The position numbers and the translations under genes were made by a program. This document shows, piece after piece, positions 35,346-43,375 of a stretch of DNA of 64,000 nt; the stretch's first letter is position 1; every line of letters starts with the position of its first letter. The DNA is taken from NCBI RefSeq assembly GCF_003628755.1, contig NZ_CP029256.1:205585-269584 (forward strand). The letters run 5' to 3'. This stretch comes from Christensenella minuta. Lineage in GTDB: Bacteria > Bacillota > Clostridia > Christensenellales > Christensenellaceae. The notes beneath the pieces are model-generated. The model saw nothing but the letters and a program-made list of their open reading frames with translations. It was not told where the DNA came from and did not search any database.

Positions 35346-36285
35346 CAGAAGAAGCTTTGAATGGAGAAATTACATCGTATACTTTGTTTTCATCGGCGTT
35401 TTCCTGTTCTTTCTGTTTTCAATCGGTGATTCTGGTTTCCTAAAACCAAGCAACCTGTTGAGCATAGTCAGGACGACTACGATGACAACGCTGATCGCGG
35501 TCGCAATGACGTTTACCATTGCGGCAGGCGAATTCGACCTCTCGGTCGGAGCGACGGCGGCGTTTGGCGCAATCTTTGCGGCCCTTGCGATCCAAGCGAC
35601 CGGGAACGCGTTCATTGGCATTTTAGCGGGTCTCGCGGGAGGAGCGCTTGTGGGCGCGGCCAACGGGGCGCTCGTTGCCGGTCTTGGCATACCATCGTTT
35701 ATCGTAACAGTTGGTATGCAAATGGTGGTTCGAGGGGCAGATATGTGGCTTACCAATACCAAGCCGGTCATCATTGGCGATGCAGCGTTCAACAATATTT
35801 TCGGACAGGCGAGCATCGGCCCCGTGCCGGTGCTGGTGATCTGGACGGCGGCAGCGCTGCTGATTGGGCACGTCGTGCTCAAGAAAACGTCTTACGGGCG
35901 CGAGGTGCTCGCGACCGGGGCTAATAGAGTGGCGGCGGAGTTCTCCGGCATTTCCACAAAAAAGGTTAAATTTATGGTCATGCTGGTTATTGGGATCGTG
36001 GCCGCCATTTCCGGTATGCTGTCTGCAGGCCTGATGCAAACGGCACGCAGCACGATCGGGGAGGGCGGCATTGAGCTAAACGCAATCGCCGCGGCGATCC
36101 TCGGCGGCGCCGCGCTGTCCGGCGGAAAGGGCTCGATCATAGGAACGGTAGTCGCGTCGCTTTTGATCGGCGTGATTAATAACGGAATCGTGATTATGGG
36201 ACTTAATATCGCACAGCAATATATGGTGACGGGCGCGATCATCATTTTGGCGATCGCCTTTGGAGAAAAACGCAAAAAAGTTTGA
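35326..36285 (+). CDS. Sugar ABC importer permease (RbsC-like)
   Basis: The 319-residue protein has about eight to ten spans. It carries the family segment AAGEFDLSVGATAAFGAIFAA and the C-terminal GGAALSGGKGSIIGTVVASLLIG coupling region. ATG at 35326 overlaps the end of the ATPase gene and follows AGGAGG at 35310-35315, so the pair is translationally coupled. Probably functions as a homodimer. Confidence 0.93.
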   Translation: MQSKVSSRRSFEWRNYIVYFVFIGVFLFFLFSIGDSGFLKPSNLLSIVRTTTMTTLIAVAMTFTIAAGEFDLSVGATAAFGAIFAALAIQATGNAFIGILAGLAGGALVGAANGALVAGLGIPSFIVTVGMQMVVRGADMWLTNTKPVIIGDAAFNNIFGQASIGPVPVLVIWTAAALLIGHVVLKKTSYGREVLATGANRVAAEFSGISTKKVKFMVMLVIGIVAAISGMLSAGLMQTARSTIGEGGIELNAIAAAILGGAALSGGKGSIIGTVVASLLIGVINNGIVIMGLNIAQQYMVTGAIIILAIAFGEKRKKV

Positions 36286-36324
36286 CTGCAATTAATTTTA
36301 ATAAAATAAAAAGGAGAAGAAAAC

Positions 36325-37206
36325 ATGAAACAAGATATTTTGGACTTTCAGGGCAACAAGGTAACTCATTCCCGCAAGACCTGCAACGGAGTTCGCCTGC
36401 ATTATTACACGGCAGGGCAGGGACCGGCGCTGATCCTGCTTCACGGCGTTCCCAAAACCTCTTATTACTGGCGGAAACTCATACCTATCCTAACGGAGAA
36501 ATACACGGTCGTATGCCCGGATCTCCGCGGCCTTGGGGATTCAAACCGTCCGAAAGACGGGTATGACATGATGACGATGGCGGACGACATCGTATCGCTG
36601 GCCGACCAGCTCGGGATCGATAAGTTTTATCTGACGGGAGAAGATTGGGGCGCGGCGTGCGGATACTGCATCGCAAAAAAGTATCCTGACCGCGTAATGA
36701 AATTTGCCTATATCGAGATGCTCCTGCCCGGTTTCGGACTGGAAGAATGGTCTCATCTGACGCCGGAAAATGTGGAAGGTAACCGTTGGCTGTGGCACAT
36801 CAATTTTTATAATGTGCCGGCATTTCCAGAGGCGCTGATTACGGGACGCGAACGGATCTATTTTGATCAGTTCTTAAAGAATGAGGCGCTGGACTGTAAT
36901 ATTCCAGATGATGCGATGGATGAATATATCCGATGCTATTCAAAGCCAGACAGCATCCGGAGTATGTGCGAAATTTACAGAGCTACATTCCAAGATGCGG
37001 AGTGGAATCTCGAAGCGGCCAAAGAAAAGCTAAAAATGCCGGTGTTGGCACTGGGAGGCAGAGAATTCATTTTCGAAGAAGTGGAACGTGAAATGAAACT
37101 GGTTGCAGAAGATGTCACCAGTGTTGTCCTCGACTATGGCCACCAGATGGCAGAGGAATGCCCAGAGCTTCTGGCATCGGAATTAGATCAATTTTTTGGA
37201 GAATAA
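36325..37206 (+). CDS. Alpha/beta hydrolase with Asp nucleophile (epoxide-hydrolase/dehalogenase-like)
   Basis: The 293-residue protein has the oxyanion motif LLHGVPKTSYYW (about 38-49), DLRGLGDSNRP (66-76), nucleophile elbow GEDWGAACGY with Asp107, and catalytic His273 in DYGHQMAEE. An aspartate nucleophile separates this group from esterases and points to epoxide hydrolases or haloacetate dehalogenases; the dehalogenase Arg after the Asp is replaced by Trp, which favours the epoxide-hydrolase side. It follows the permease by 39 bp with AAAGGAGAAGAAAAC before ATG, so it is the last cargo gene. Its link to sugar use is unclear. Confidence 0.8.
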   Translation: MKQDILDFQGNKVTHSRKTCNGVRLHYYTAGQGPALILLHGVPKTSYYWRKLIPILTEKYTVVCPDLRGLGDSNRPKDGYDMMTMADDIVSLADQLGIDKFYLTGEDWGAACGYCIAKKYPDRVMKFAYIEMLLPGFGLEEWSHLTPENVEGNRWLWHINFYNVPAFPEALITGRERIYFDQFLKNEALDCNIPDDAMDEYIRCYSKPDSIRSMCEIYRATFQDAEWNLEAAKEKLKMPVLALGGREFIFEEVEREMKLVAEDVTSVVLDYGHQMAEECPELLASELDQFFGE

Positions 37207-37348
37207 AAGTTAGATAGGGCATCAAATTTGAAGCGCCACAAAAAGCAGACAATATTTTGAAGGGAAATTTGTTCATGCCCAAAAAACAGACACAAAGTTA
37301 AAAGCGGTTAAATCTTTATAGCTTCAAATTACGCCGGACTGAGCTAAC

Positions 37349-37745
37349 CTAAAGCAGAATGTATGGGAATGTATGGTAGTAAAGTTCAATGTATTTGAAG
37401 ATATCCATGCGGGCTTGTTCGGGATTGTCATACTTGACATCCTGAACAAGCCCTCTTTTTAGGATGCGGTAGAAAGATTCCATAATAGCATTGTCATAAG
37501 GGTTACCTTTTCGGCTCATGCTTTGCCGGAAGCCGCAGCGAATACACATAGACTGAAATCTGCGTACTGTAAATTGGCAACCTCTATCTGTATGAATAAT
37601 CAATCCCTCTGGCGGATGTTTTCGGCAGATTGCTTGGGTAAGCACTGGTAAAACCAACGTATCCCGAACCATGGTGTCCATGATCCATCCAGTCACCTTA
37701 CGGGAATAGATGTCAATAAAAACAACAAGATACAACCAGCCATGC
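37349..37745 (-). mobile_element. IS3-family transposase fragment (OrfB, 5' truncated)
   Basis: The frame begins mid-domain at GWLYLVVFIDIYSRK and carries three DDE residues: D in FIDIYSRKVTGW, D in IIHTDRGCQF and E in DNAIMESFYRILK. The N-terminal half and OrfA are absent, homology stops at about nt 37745, and the normal C-terminus is replaced by a frameshifted end (YYHTFPYILL). It is a dead relic between the cargo operon and the Fic gene. It differs from the relic at 16191, which keeps only the ends. Confidence 0.85.
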
Positions 37746-38017
37746 TTTAATAGTTAATCTCTCTATAGTTTTTTGTACAATATATATGCTAAATCCACTA
37801 CCCACTTGTAACTTTTTAGAATAGGCAGTATAATAAAATCTATACGGGAATTTTATATTATCTTTTCATAAAAGTAACAGATATTATTTGCAAAATAAAA
37901 ATATACTTGAATATTTTCATAACTTAAAGAATATCGGCTAAAAACATAAAAAATAAAAAAATTATCAATATATTGCCGAATCCGTGGTATAATAAAAGCA
38001 GTGAATGAGGTACTGCT
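37746..38017. other. AT-rich intergenic region before fic
   Basis: This stretch is rich in A/T runs and holds no gene. Its right end carries an extended -10 element, TGGTATAAT at 37985-37993, about 25 bp before the fic ATG. No clear -35 is present. Confidence 0.5.
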
Positions 38018-38920
38018 ATGAAATTCTTATCGGTTGCGGAAACAGCTAAAAAATGGGATATATCTGAGAGAAGCGTGCGGAATTATTGTGCGAACGGAAG
38101 AATACCGGGGGCGTTCCGAAAAGGAAAGACGTGGAATATCCCGGAAAACGCCGTGAAACCCAAACGCGCCAACAAGAAAAAAGAAACGATGCAGGTACTT
38201 CTGGATATTTTGCGTGCGGAAAAAGATTCCGGTATGAGAGGGGGTATCTATCATAAGATACAGATCGACCTGACATATAATTCAAACCATATGGAAGGCA
38301 GCAGACTCACCCACGACCAGACGCGGTATATTTTTGAAACGAACACTATTGGCGTCGCAGAGGATGGGATGAATGTAGACGATATTATCGAGACGGTCAA
38401 TCATTTCCGCTGTATCGATATGGTGATTGAAGACGCGGGAAAAATGCTCAGCGAAAGATGGATTAAAGAACTTCATCAGACCTTAAAGAATGGAACGAGC
38501 GACTCGCGGAAAAGCTGGTTTGCAGTTGGGAAATATAAACGGCTGCCGAATGAAGTCGGAGGAAAAGCAACGACGCTGCCGGAAGATGTAGAAACAGAGA
38601 TGAATTCCCTGCTCAAAAAATATAGGGCAATCGAATCGCCGACGCTGCATGATATAATAAACTTCCATGTACGCTTTGAATTGATCCATCCGTTTCAGGA
38701 CGGAAACGGGCGTGTGGGGCGGCTTATCCTGTTCAAAGAGTGTTTGAAGCATAATATCGTTCCCTTTATCATCGATGATAAATTAAAAATGTTTTACTAT
38801 CGGGGATTGGCCGAATGGCATCATACAGAGGGATATTTGACCGATACCTGTCTTGCGGCGCAGGATACATTCAAACAGTATCTCGATTATTTCCGCATTG
38901 GCATTGGCTATATGGGTTGA
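38018..38920 (+). CDS. fic: Fic-family protein with N-terminal DNA-binding domain
   Basis: The catalytic motif HPFQDGNGRVGR starts at His224 and is intact, so AMP transfer or a related NMP transfer is expected. An inhibitory motif of (S/T)xxxE(G/N) type is present upstream as S89-N-H-M-E93-G94, placing it with self-inhibited class II Fic proteins. Residues 1-45 form an excisionase/MerR-like winged helix (FLSVAETAKKWDISERSVRN). No separate antitoxin gene is adjacent. Such a protein could sense a state by its inhibitory helix and regulate its own gene. The target is unknown. It lies near the integrase in the right part of the element. Confidence 0.9.
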   Translation: MKFLSVAETAKKWDISERSVRNYCANGRIPGAFRKGKTWNIPENAVKPKRANKKKETMQVLLDILRAEKDSGMRGGIYHKIQIDLTYNSNHMEGSRLTHDQTRYIFETNTIGVAEDGMNVDDIIETVNHFRCIDMVIEDAGKMLSERWIKELHQTLKNGTSDSRKSWFAVGKYKRLPNEVGGKATTLPEDVETEMNSLLKKYRAIESPTLHDIINFHVRFELIHPFQDGNGRVGRLILFKECLKHNIVPFIIDDKLKMFYYRGLAEWHHTEGYLTDTCLAAQDTFKQYLDYFRIGIGYMG

Positions 38921-38973
38921 AAGGCGATTGCACAGCCAGATGATTTCTAAAGGACAAAAGCGGGAGGAAAATC

Positions 38974-39270
38974 ATGAACTCAATCAGCAAAAGGATCACT
39001 TTGCCCTGCGATTGCAAATGCTGTACGTTTGTGATCGAGAAGACGGTGTGGGAAGAAGGAGACATCGGTTATAATATTTCGATTCAGGATTCCAGATATG
39101 ATCACAATTATAATACCGTGTGGGAACGAATAAAACGAGCGGTAAAAATTTTATTCGGCAAGCCGATTTATTACAATGACGTTTATTTGGACGGCGAGGA
39201 AACTTTCCGAAATCTGGTAAAGGATATGGGCGAATTGGCGAAATCGAATCCGGAGGAATCGAAGCAATGA
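38974..39270 (+). CDS. Small protein with N-terminal Cys cluster, coupled to the recombinase
   Basis: The 98-residue protein has CDCKCC at residues 12-17, a possible metal site, then a beta-rich middle and the segment ERIKRAVKILFGKPIYYND followed by DVYLDGEETFRNLVKDMGEL. I do not recognise a named family. ATG follows GCGGGAGGAAAATC. Its stop overlaps the recombinase ATG by 4 bp (ATGA), so the two are translated together. A recombination directionality or phage-derived accessory role is possible but not shown. Confidence 0.7.
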   Translation: MNSISKRITLPCDCKCCTFVIEKTVWEEGDIGYNISIQDSRYDHNYNTVWERIKRAVKILFGKPIYYNDVYLDGEETFRNLVKDMGELAKSNPEESKQ

Positions 39271-40760
39271 ACGGAGTGATCTATGCGCGGTATTCCTCGG
39301 ACAACCAGCGCGAGGAATCCATTGAAGGACAGATTCGCGAATGTATGGAGTTTGCAGAAAAACAGGATATCAATATTCTTGGAACATATATTGACCGGGC
39401 ACTTTCGGCTAAAACGGATAACCGGCCGGATTTCCAGCGAATGATAAAGGACAGCACAAAGGGGCTGTTTGATGTGGCGATCGTATGGCGGCTCGACCGC
39501 TTCGCGCGCAACCGCTACGACTCCGCCCATTATAAGATGATCCTGCGGAAAAACGGCGTGAAAGTCGTTTCAGCACGGGAGAGTATCGCAGAGGACTCGA
39601 CAGGTATCCTGTTGGAATCGGTTTTAGAGGGATATGCAGAATTCTTTTCGGCAGAGCTTTCCGAAAAGGTCAGGCGCGGCATGAAAGAAAATGCGCTGAA
39701 ATGCAAATCTAACGGGTGCAGTATACCGATGGGATATGTGGTCGACAGCGAACGGCATTTTCAGATCGATCCAGTTGCTGCCCCCATTGTGCAGGAAGTT
39801 TTCAACCAATATGCGGAAGGTGCAACAATGAAAGAGATCGCGGACGGGCTGAACGCTAAGGGGATCCGTTCTTCAAGAGGCGGACCGATTTCTTTGAATA
39901 TCATTTCCCACATGCTGAAAAACAGGCGGTATCTTGGCGAATACCGCTATGGGGATATCGTAACGCCGGGCGGGATGCCTGTGATCATTTCAGAAGAATT
40001 GTTTGAACGTGCGCAGGAGCGGATGAAGCAGAACAAGAAGGCTCCGGCAAGACACAAGGCGGAGGACGATTATCTGCTGACGACAAAGCTGTATTGCGGA
40101 AAGTGCGGAGCCTTTATGGTGGGGGAAAGCGGTACGAGCCATACGGCGAAGATCTATCGCTACTACAAATGCACGAATACCAAGCAAAGAAAGACCTGTG
40201 ATAAAAAAGCTGTGCAAAAGGACTGGATCGAGAACTTTGTAGTCAGCCGCATTATGCAGGAATTGATGCATGACGACGAACTGGAACGGCTGATCGACGC
40301 GCTGTTGAATCTGCAATCCAAGGAGAGCAGGGAGCTTCCTTTGCTGGAACGGCAGCTTGCGGAAACGGAAAATGGGATACGAAATTTGCTGGACGCGATC
40401 CAGCAGGGACTTTTGACAGAATCGACAAAGGAAAGGCTGCGGGAACTGGAGGAAACGAAAAGCAAACTGCAAACGAGTATCCTGCAGGAGAAGATACGGC
40501 ATCCTTTATTGACGAGGGAGCAGATATCCTTTTTCATCTATCGTTTCCGGGACAGCGATATCACGAAACGGGAGCAGAGACAGAGGCTGATAGACAGCTT
40601 CGTCAACGCGATTTATTTATATGACGATAAGGTCGTCATCACATTAAATTATACGGAAGGTGCAAAGACCATTTCCCTTCGGGATATAGAGGGTTCGGAT
40701 TTATTGAAAGAGGCTACACCAAAAAACGTTTCCATACGAAGTGTGGAGGCGTTTTTTTAA
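39267..40760 (+). CDS. Large serine recombinase (site-specific integrase)
   Basis: The resolvase domain (about 1-145) has YARYSSDNQREESIEGQ with the catalytic Ser10 and the arginines in WRLDRFARNRYDS. A Recombinase domain (about 160-260) follows, then a zinc ribbon with C277xxC280 (YCGKCG) and YYKCTNTKQRKTC, and a coiled coil (about 355-420). This is the full architecture of large serine integrases, and at 497 residues it seems complete. It lies 58 bp from the right attachment repeat, so it is the likely integrase of the element. Its C-terminal end (EAFF) is normal in length. Confidence 0.93.
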   Translation: MNGVIYARYSSDNQREESIEGQIRECMEFAEKQDINILGTYIDRALSAKTDNRPDFQRMIKDSTKGLFDVAIVWRLDRFARNRYDSAHYKMILRKNGVKVVSARESIAEDSTGILLESVLEGYAEFFSAELSEKVRRGMKENALKCKSNGCSIPMGYVVDSERHFQIDPVAAPIVQEVFNQYAEGATMKEIADGLNAKGIRSSRGGPISLNIISHMLKNRRYLGEYRYGDIVTPGGMPVIISEELFERAQERMKQNKKAPARHKAEDDYLLTTKLYCGKCGAFMVGESGTSHTAKIYRYYKCTNTKQRKTCDKKAVQKDWIENFVVSRIMQELMHDDELERLIDALLNLQSKESRELPLLERQLAETENGIRNLLDAIQQGLLTESTKERLRELEETKSKLQTSILQEKIRHPLLTREQISFFIYRFRDSDITKREQRQRLIDSFVNAIYLYDDKVVITLNYTEGAKTISLRDIEGSDLLKEATPKNVSIRSVEAFF

Positions 40761-40761
40761 T

Positions 40762-40778
40762 GGGAGAGGATTCGAACC
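40762..40778 (-). repeat. Inverted partial copy of the tRNA T-arm
   Basis: GAGGATTCGAACC at 40766-40778 is the reverse complement of tRNA positions 24723-24735. It lies between the recombinase stop and the right attachment repeat, in what would be the element's own attachment arm. Confidence 0.6.
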
Positions 40779-40818
40779 GAAGAGTTCAACAGAGCGTGCG
40801 GGAAGCGCGGTGCGATGT

Positions 40819-40838
40819 ATCCTCCCGGGCACACCAAA
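40819..40838 (+). repeat. Right attachment repeat (attR) of the integrated element
   Basis: ATCCTCCCGGGCACACCAAA is identical to 24730-24749. The distance between the two copies is 16089 bp, the size of the inserted element. Confidence 0.85.
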
Positions 40839-40880
40839 TCGGAACAAAGCTTGCTTTGTTCCGATTTTTTCTTTTTCTTG
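40836..40880 (+). terminator. Terminator following attR, probably the original tRNA-Arg terminator
   Basis: AAATCGGAACAAAGC (40836-40850) pairs with GCTTTGTTCCGATTT (40853-40867), followed by TTTCTTTTTC. It has no gene of its own to end, but it lies exactly where the tRNA terminator would be before insertion. Confidence 0.8.
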
Positions 40881-41135
40881 AAAAATCTTACTGCGCGTTC
40901 GTCGTTTCTTTTCCGAAAAAGTAACGCCCGCATTGCCCAAGCACTTGCAAGCGCGTGCTTTTTACACCGGTTTGCTTGTTGCCACCTGCTTTGGGTTTTG
41001 CAGCGCATTGCGGACGGCCGCAGCAATCTAAAAAATGTATACCGCGATCAAAAGGATTTGGGATAGGAAACCGCGCTGATCTTCGTATAATGAGAAGCAT
41101 GGGGACCGATCATTATAAAAAAGGGGATAGTGAAA
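40881..41135. other. Intergenic region before the GH3 gene
   Basis: No gene is supported. The segment has short inverted repeats such as GCACTTGCAAGCGCGTGC around 40940-40957. A TATAAT at 41086-41091 could be the -10 of the GH3 gene promoter, but no good -35 lies before it. Confidence 0.4.
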
Positions 41136-43340
41136 ATGGCATATATGAAAAAAACATATCTCACCAGCTACGAAGAGGCGCTTGGACTCGGGGACGAACA
41201 GATGAAAGCGCTTAAGGCTCGGGTAAAGCAGGAAAAGGCCGAGCATCCGCCGCGTCATATCGACAGCGAATGGGGAAGATTTGAAGGGCTGCACGGCCTC
41301 TCGGAAGAGCAGGTTGACGATCTGGCGAAAAAAGTGCTGGCAGGCATGACATTGGAGCAAAAGGTCAATCAAATGAGCGGCGATGAGTCGCTGGATTCTA
41401 TTGCCCTCAGCATAACGCGCGAATACAATAAAACTCCTTATTACGGCGGGGAAGACCCGGAGCTCGGTCTGCCCGCAGTCAAGTTTTCGGATGGGCCAAC
41501 CGGAGTGGTTATGTATCACTCCACGGCGTTTCCGGTTCCGGTCGGCCGCGCGGCCTCATTTGACCGGGAGCTCGAATATAAGATCGGGAATGCGATCGGA
41601 ACAGAGATCAGGGCCCAAGGCGGAAATTACTACGGGGGCGTATGTATCAATTTGGTGCGGCATCCCGCGTGGGGCCGGGCGCAGGAATCGTTTGGAGAAG
41701 ATCCCCATCTGCTGGGGGCTATGGGGGAAGCGCTGATGAACGGCGTACAGAACCACGTAATGGCTTGTATCAAGCATTTTGCGGCGAACAGTATCGAAAA
41801 TACGCGGTTTGAAGTGGACGTGGATATGGATGAACGTTCCCTGCGAGAAATCTATTTGCCTCATTTTGAACGCTGCGTAAAAGCGGGAGCCGCATCCGTG
41901 ATGAGCGCCTACAATTATTTCAGGGGCGAGCCCTGCGGGCACAGCGCCTACTTGCAACGGAAAATATTGAAGGAAGAATGGGGCTTTGATGGATTTATCC
42001 TTTCGGATTTTGTTTTCTGCGTACGGAACACGGAGGACTCTGTGAATGGAGGCATGGATATCGAGATGCCTTCGACGATTCATTGGGGGACCAAGCTGGT
42101 CGACGCGGTCAGGAACGGAAGCGTGAGAGAAGACGTGATTGACGACGCCGTCCTGCGTCTCCTGCGGCAGAAAATTCGTTTTGCACAGGTGAACGCCGGC
42201 ACGAAGCCCGAACCGGGCAAGGTCGTATGCAGAGAACACATAGACCTTGCCCGCCGTGCGGCACAGGAGTCCTTCGTGCTGCTTAAAAACGACGCTGTCC
42301 TGCCGCTGGAAGACAAAAAAGGGCAGAAAATACTTATCGCAGGGAAGCTTGCGGAGAAAGTCAATATCGGAGACGGGAAAGGCTCAAGTGCGGTGCGCCC
42401 GCCTTATGCCGTAACACCCCTCGAAGGGATATACCGCCGGGCCGGGGAAGCTGCCATCTTCTATGACGACGGCGCCGATCTTAAAAGGACGGCCGGGAAA
42501 GCAAAAGATGCGGATGCCGTCGTTATTATCGCAGGACTTACGTGCGCGGACGAGGGCGAGTACATGGAAACCTTCAGCGGCGGCGCCGACGGTATCGTGG
42601 GCGGCGACCGGAGCAACCTGCGTCTGCATGAAGACGACCTGCGCCTGATCGAGGCTTGTGCGCAGAACAACCGGGCCGTTACAGTTTGCGTGATGGGCGG
42701 AAGCTCGATCATCATGGACCCGTGGTGTGAGGACGTACAAGGCATCGTGATGCTCTGGTATCCGGGCATGGAGGGCGGAAACGCGCTTGCGGATGTCCTC
42801 TTGGGGGATGTATCGCCAAGCGGGAAGTTGCCCGTCTCCATTCCAAGGGATGAGAGCCAGCTTCCGTTCTTTGAAGTGAACGCGGTAAAAGCGCAGTACG
42901 ATTATTACCACGGTTATTTTCTCGCGGATAAGGAAGGCTACGATATGCGGTATCCGTTTGGCTTCGGGCTTTCGTATACGGAATTTGAACTGAAGAACCT
43001 GCGTGTGAGCGCGAAGGCCGCCGGGGAAGCGGATACCGTGAAAGTGCTGGTCGACGTGACGAATACGGGGAAACGGGCGGGAACGGAAATCGTACAGTTG
43101 TATACGGGCTACTGTAATCCGTCGGCAGAGCGCCATCTGAAGGACCTGCGGGGATTTGAACGCGTATCGCTTGAGCCGGGGCAGACGAAAACGGTGAGCA
43201 TTCCGCTTGCTGTGAGGAATCTGGCGTATTATGACGATGCGAAAGGCGAGTGGGCTGTGGACCCGATCAGCTACCGCATCATCGTGGGGAATTCCTCCGC
43301 GGATGCGCATGCGCTCGAGACCACTCTGGAAGTACGGTAA
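41136..43340 (+). CDS. Glycoside hydrolase family 3 beta-glucosidase-like enzyme
   Basis: The 734-residue protein has the GH3 N-domain (VLAGMTLEQKVNQMSG, about 68-83; GPTGV; CIKHFAANS), the nucleophile Asp291 in GFILSDF, a GH3 C-domain (AAQESFVLLKND, YPGMEGGNALADVLLG) and a C-terminal fibronectin-III-like domain starting at LRVSAKAAGEAD with GQTKTVSIPL. SDF replaces the more common SDW. No signal peptide, so it acts in the cytoplasm on imported oligosaccharides or glycosides. ATG at 41136 is chosen for AAGGGG at 41121-41126. A bidirectional terminator follows. Confidence 0.9.
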   Translation: MAYMKKTYLTSYEEALGLGDEQMKALKARVKQEKAEHPPRHIDSEWGRFEGLHGLSEEQVDDLAKKVLAGMTLEQKVNQMSGDESLDSIALSITREYNKTPYYGGEDPELGLPAVKFSDGPTGVVMYHSTAFPVPVGRAASFDRELEYKIGNAIGTEIRAQGGNYYGGVCINLVRHPAWGRAQESFGEDPHLLGAMGEALMNGVQNHVMACIKHFAANSIENTRFEVDVDMDERSLREIYLPHFERCVKAGAASVMSAYNYFRGEPCGHSAYLQRKILKEEWGFDGFILSDFVFCVRNTEDSVNGGMDIEMPSTIHWGTKLVDAVRNGSVREDVIDDAVLRLLRQKIRFAQVNAGTKPEPGKVVCREHIDLARRAAQESFVLLKNDAVLPLEDKKGQKILIAGKLAEKVNIGDGKGSSAVRPPYAVTPLEGIYRRAGEAAIFYDDGADLKRTAGKAKDADAVVIIAGLTCADEGEYMETFSGGADGIVGGDRSNLRLHEDDLRLIEACAQNNRAVTVCVMGGSSIIMDPWCEDVQGIVMLWYPGMEGGNALADVLLGDVSPSGKLPVSIPRDESQLPFFEVNAVKAQYDYYHGYFLADKEGYDMRYPFGFGLSYTEFELKNLRVSAKAAGEADTVKVLVDVTNTGKRAGTEIVQLYTGYCNPSAERHLKDLRGFERVSLEPGQTKTVSIPLAVRNLAYYDDAKGEWAVDPISYRIIVGNSSADAHALETTLEVR

Positions 43341-43349
43341 ACATTCAAT

Positions 43350-43375
43350 AAAAAAAGCGCCGCGGCGCTTTTTTT
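43350..43375. terminator. Bidirectional terminator between GH3 and response regulator genes
   Basis: AAAAAAAGCGCC and GGCGCTTTTTTT form a perfect stem around GC, with A and T runs on both sides. It serves both convergent genes. Confidence 0.9.

Noticed and set aside
24730-40838. Prophage
   Set aside because: Apart from the recombinase there are no capsid, terminase, portal or tail genes; the relaxase and tnpV fit a mobilizable element better.
40757-41026. Minus-strand ORF across attR and plus-strand ORFs after it
   Set aside because: They cross the attachment site and terminator, have no ribosome sites, and consist of low-complexity basic residues.
42384-43310. 308-residue minus-strand ORF in the GH3 gene
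   Set aside because: Shadow of a gene with intact GH3 motifs on the plus strand.
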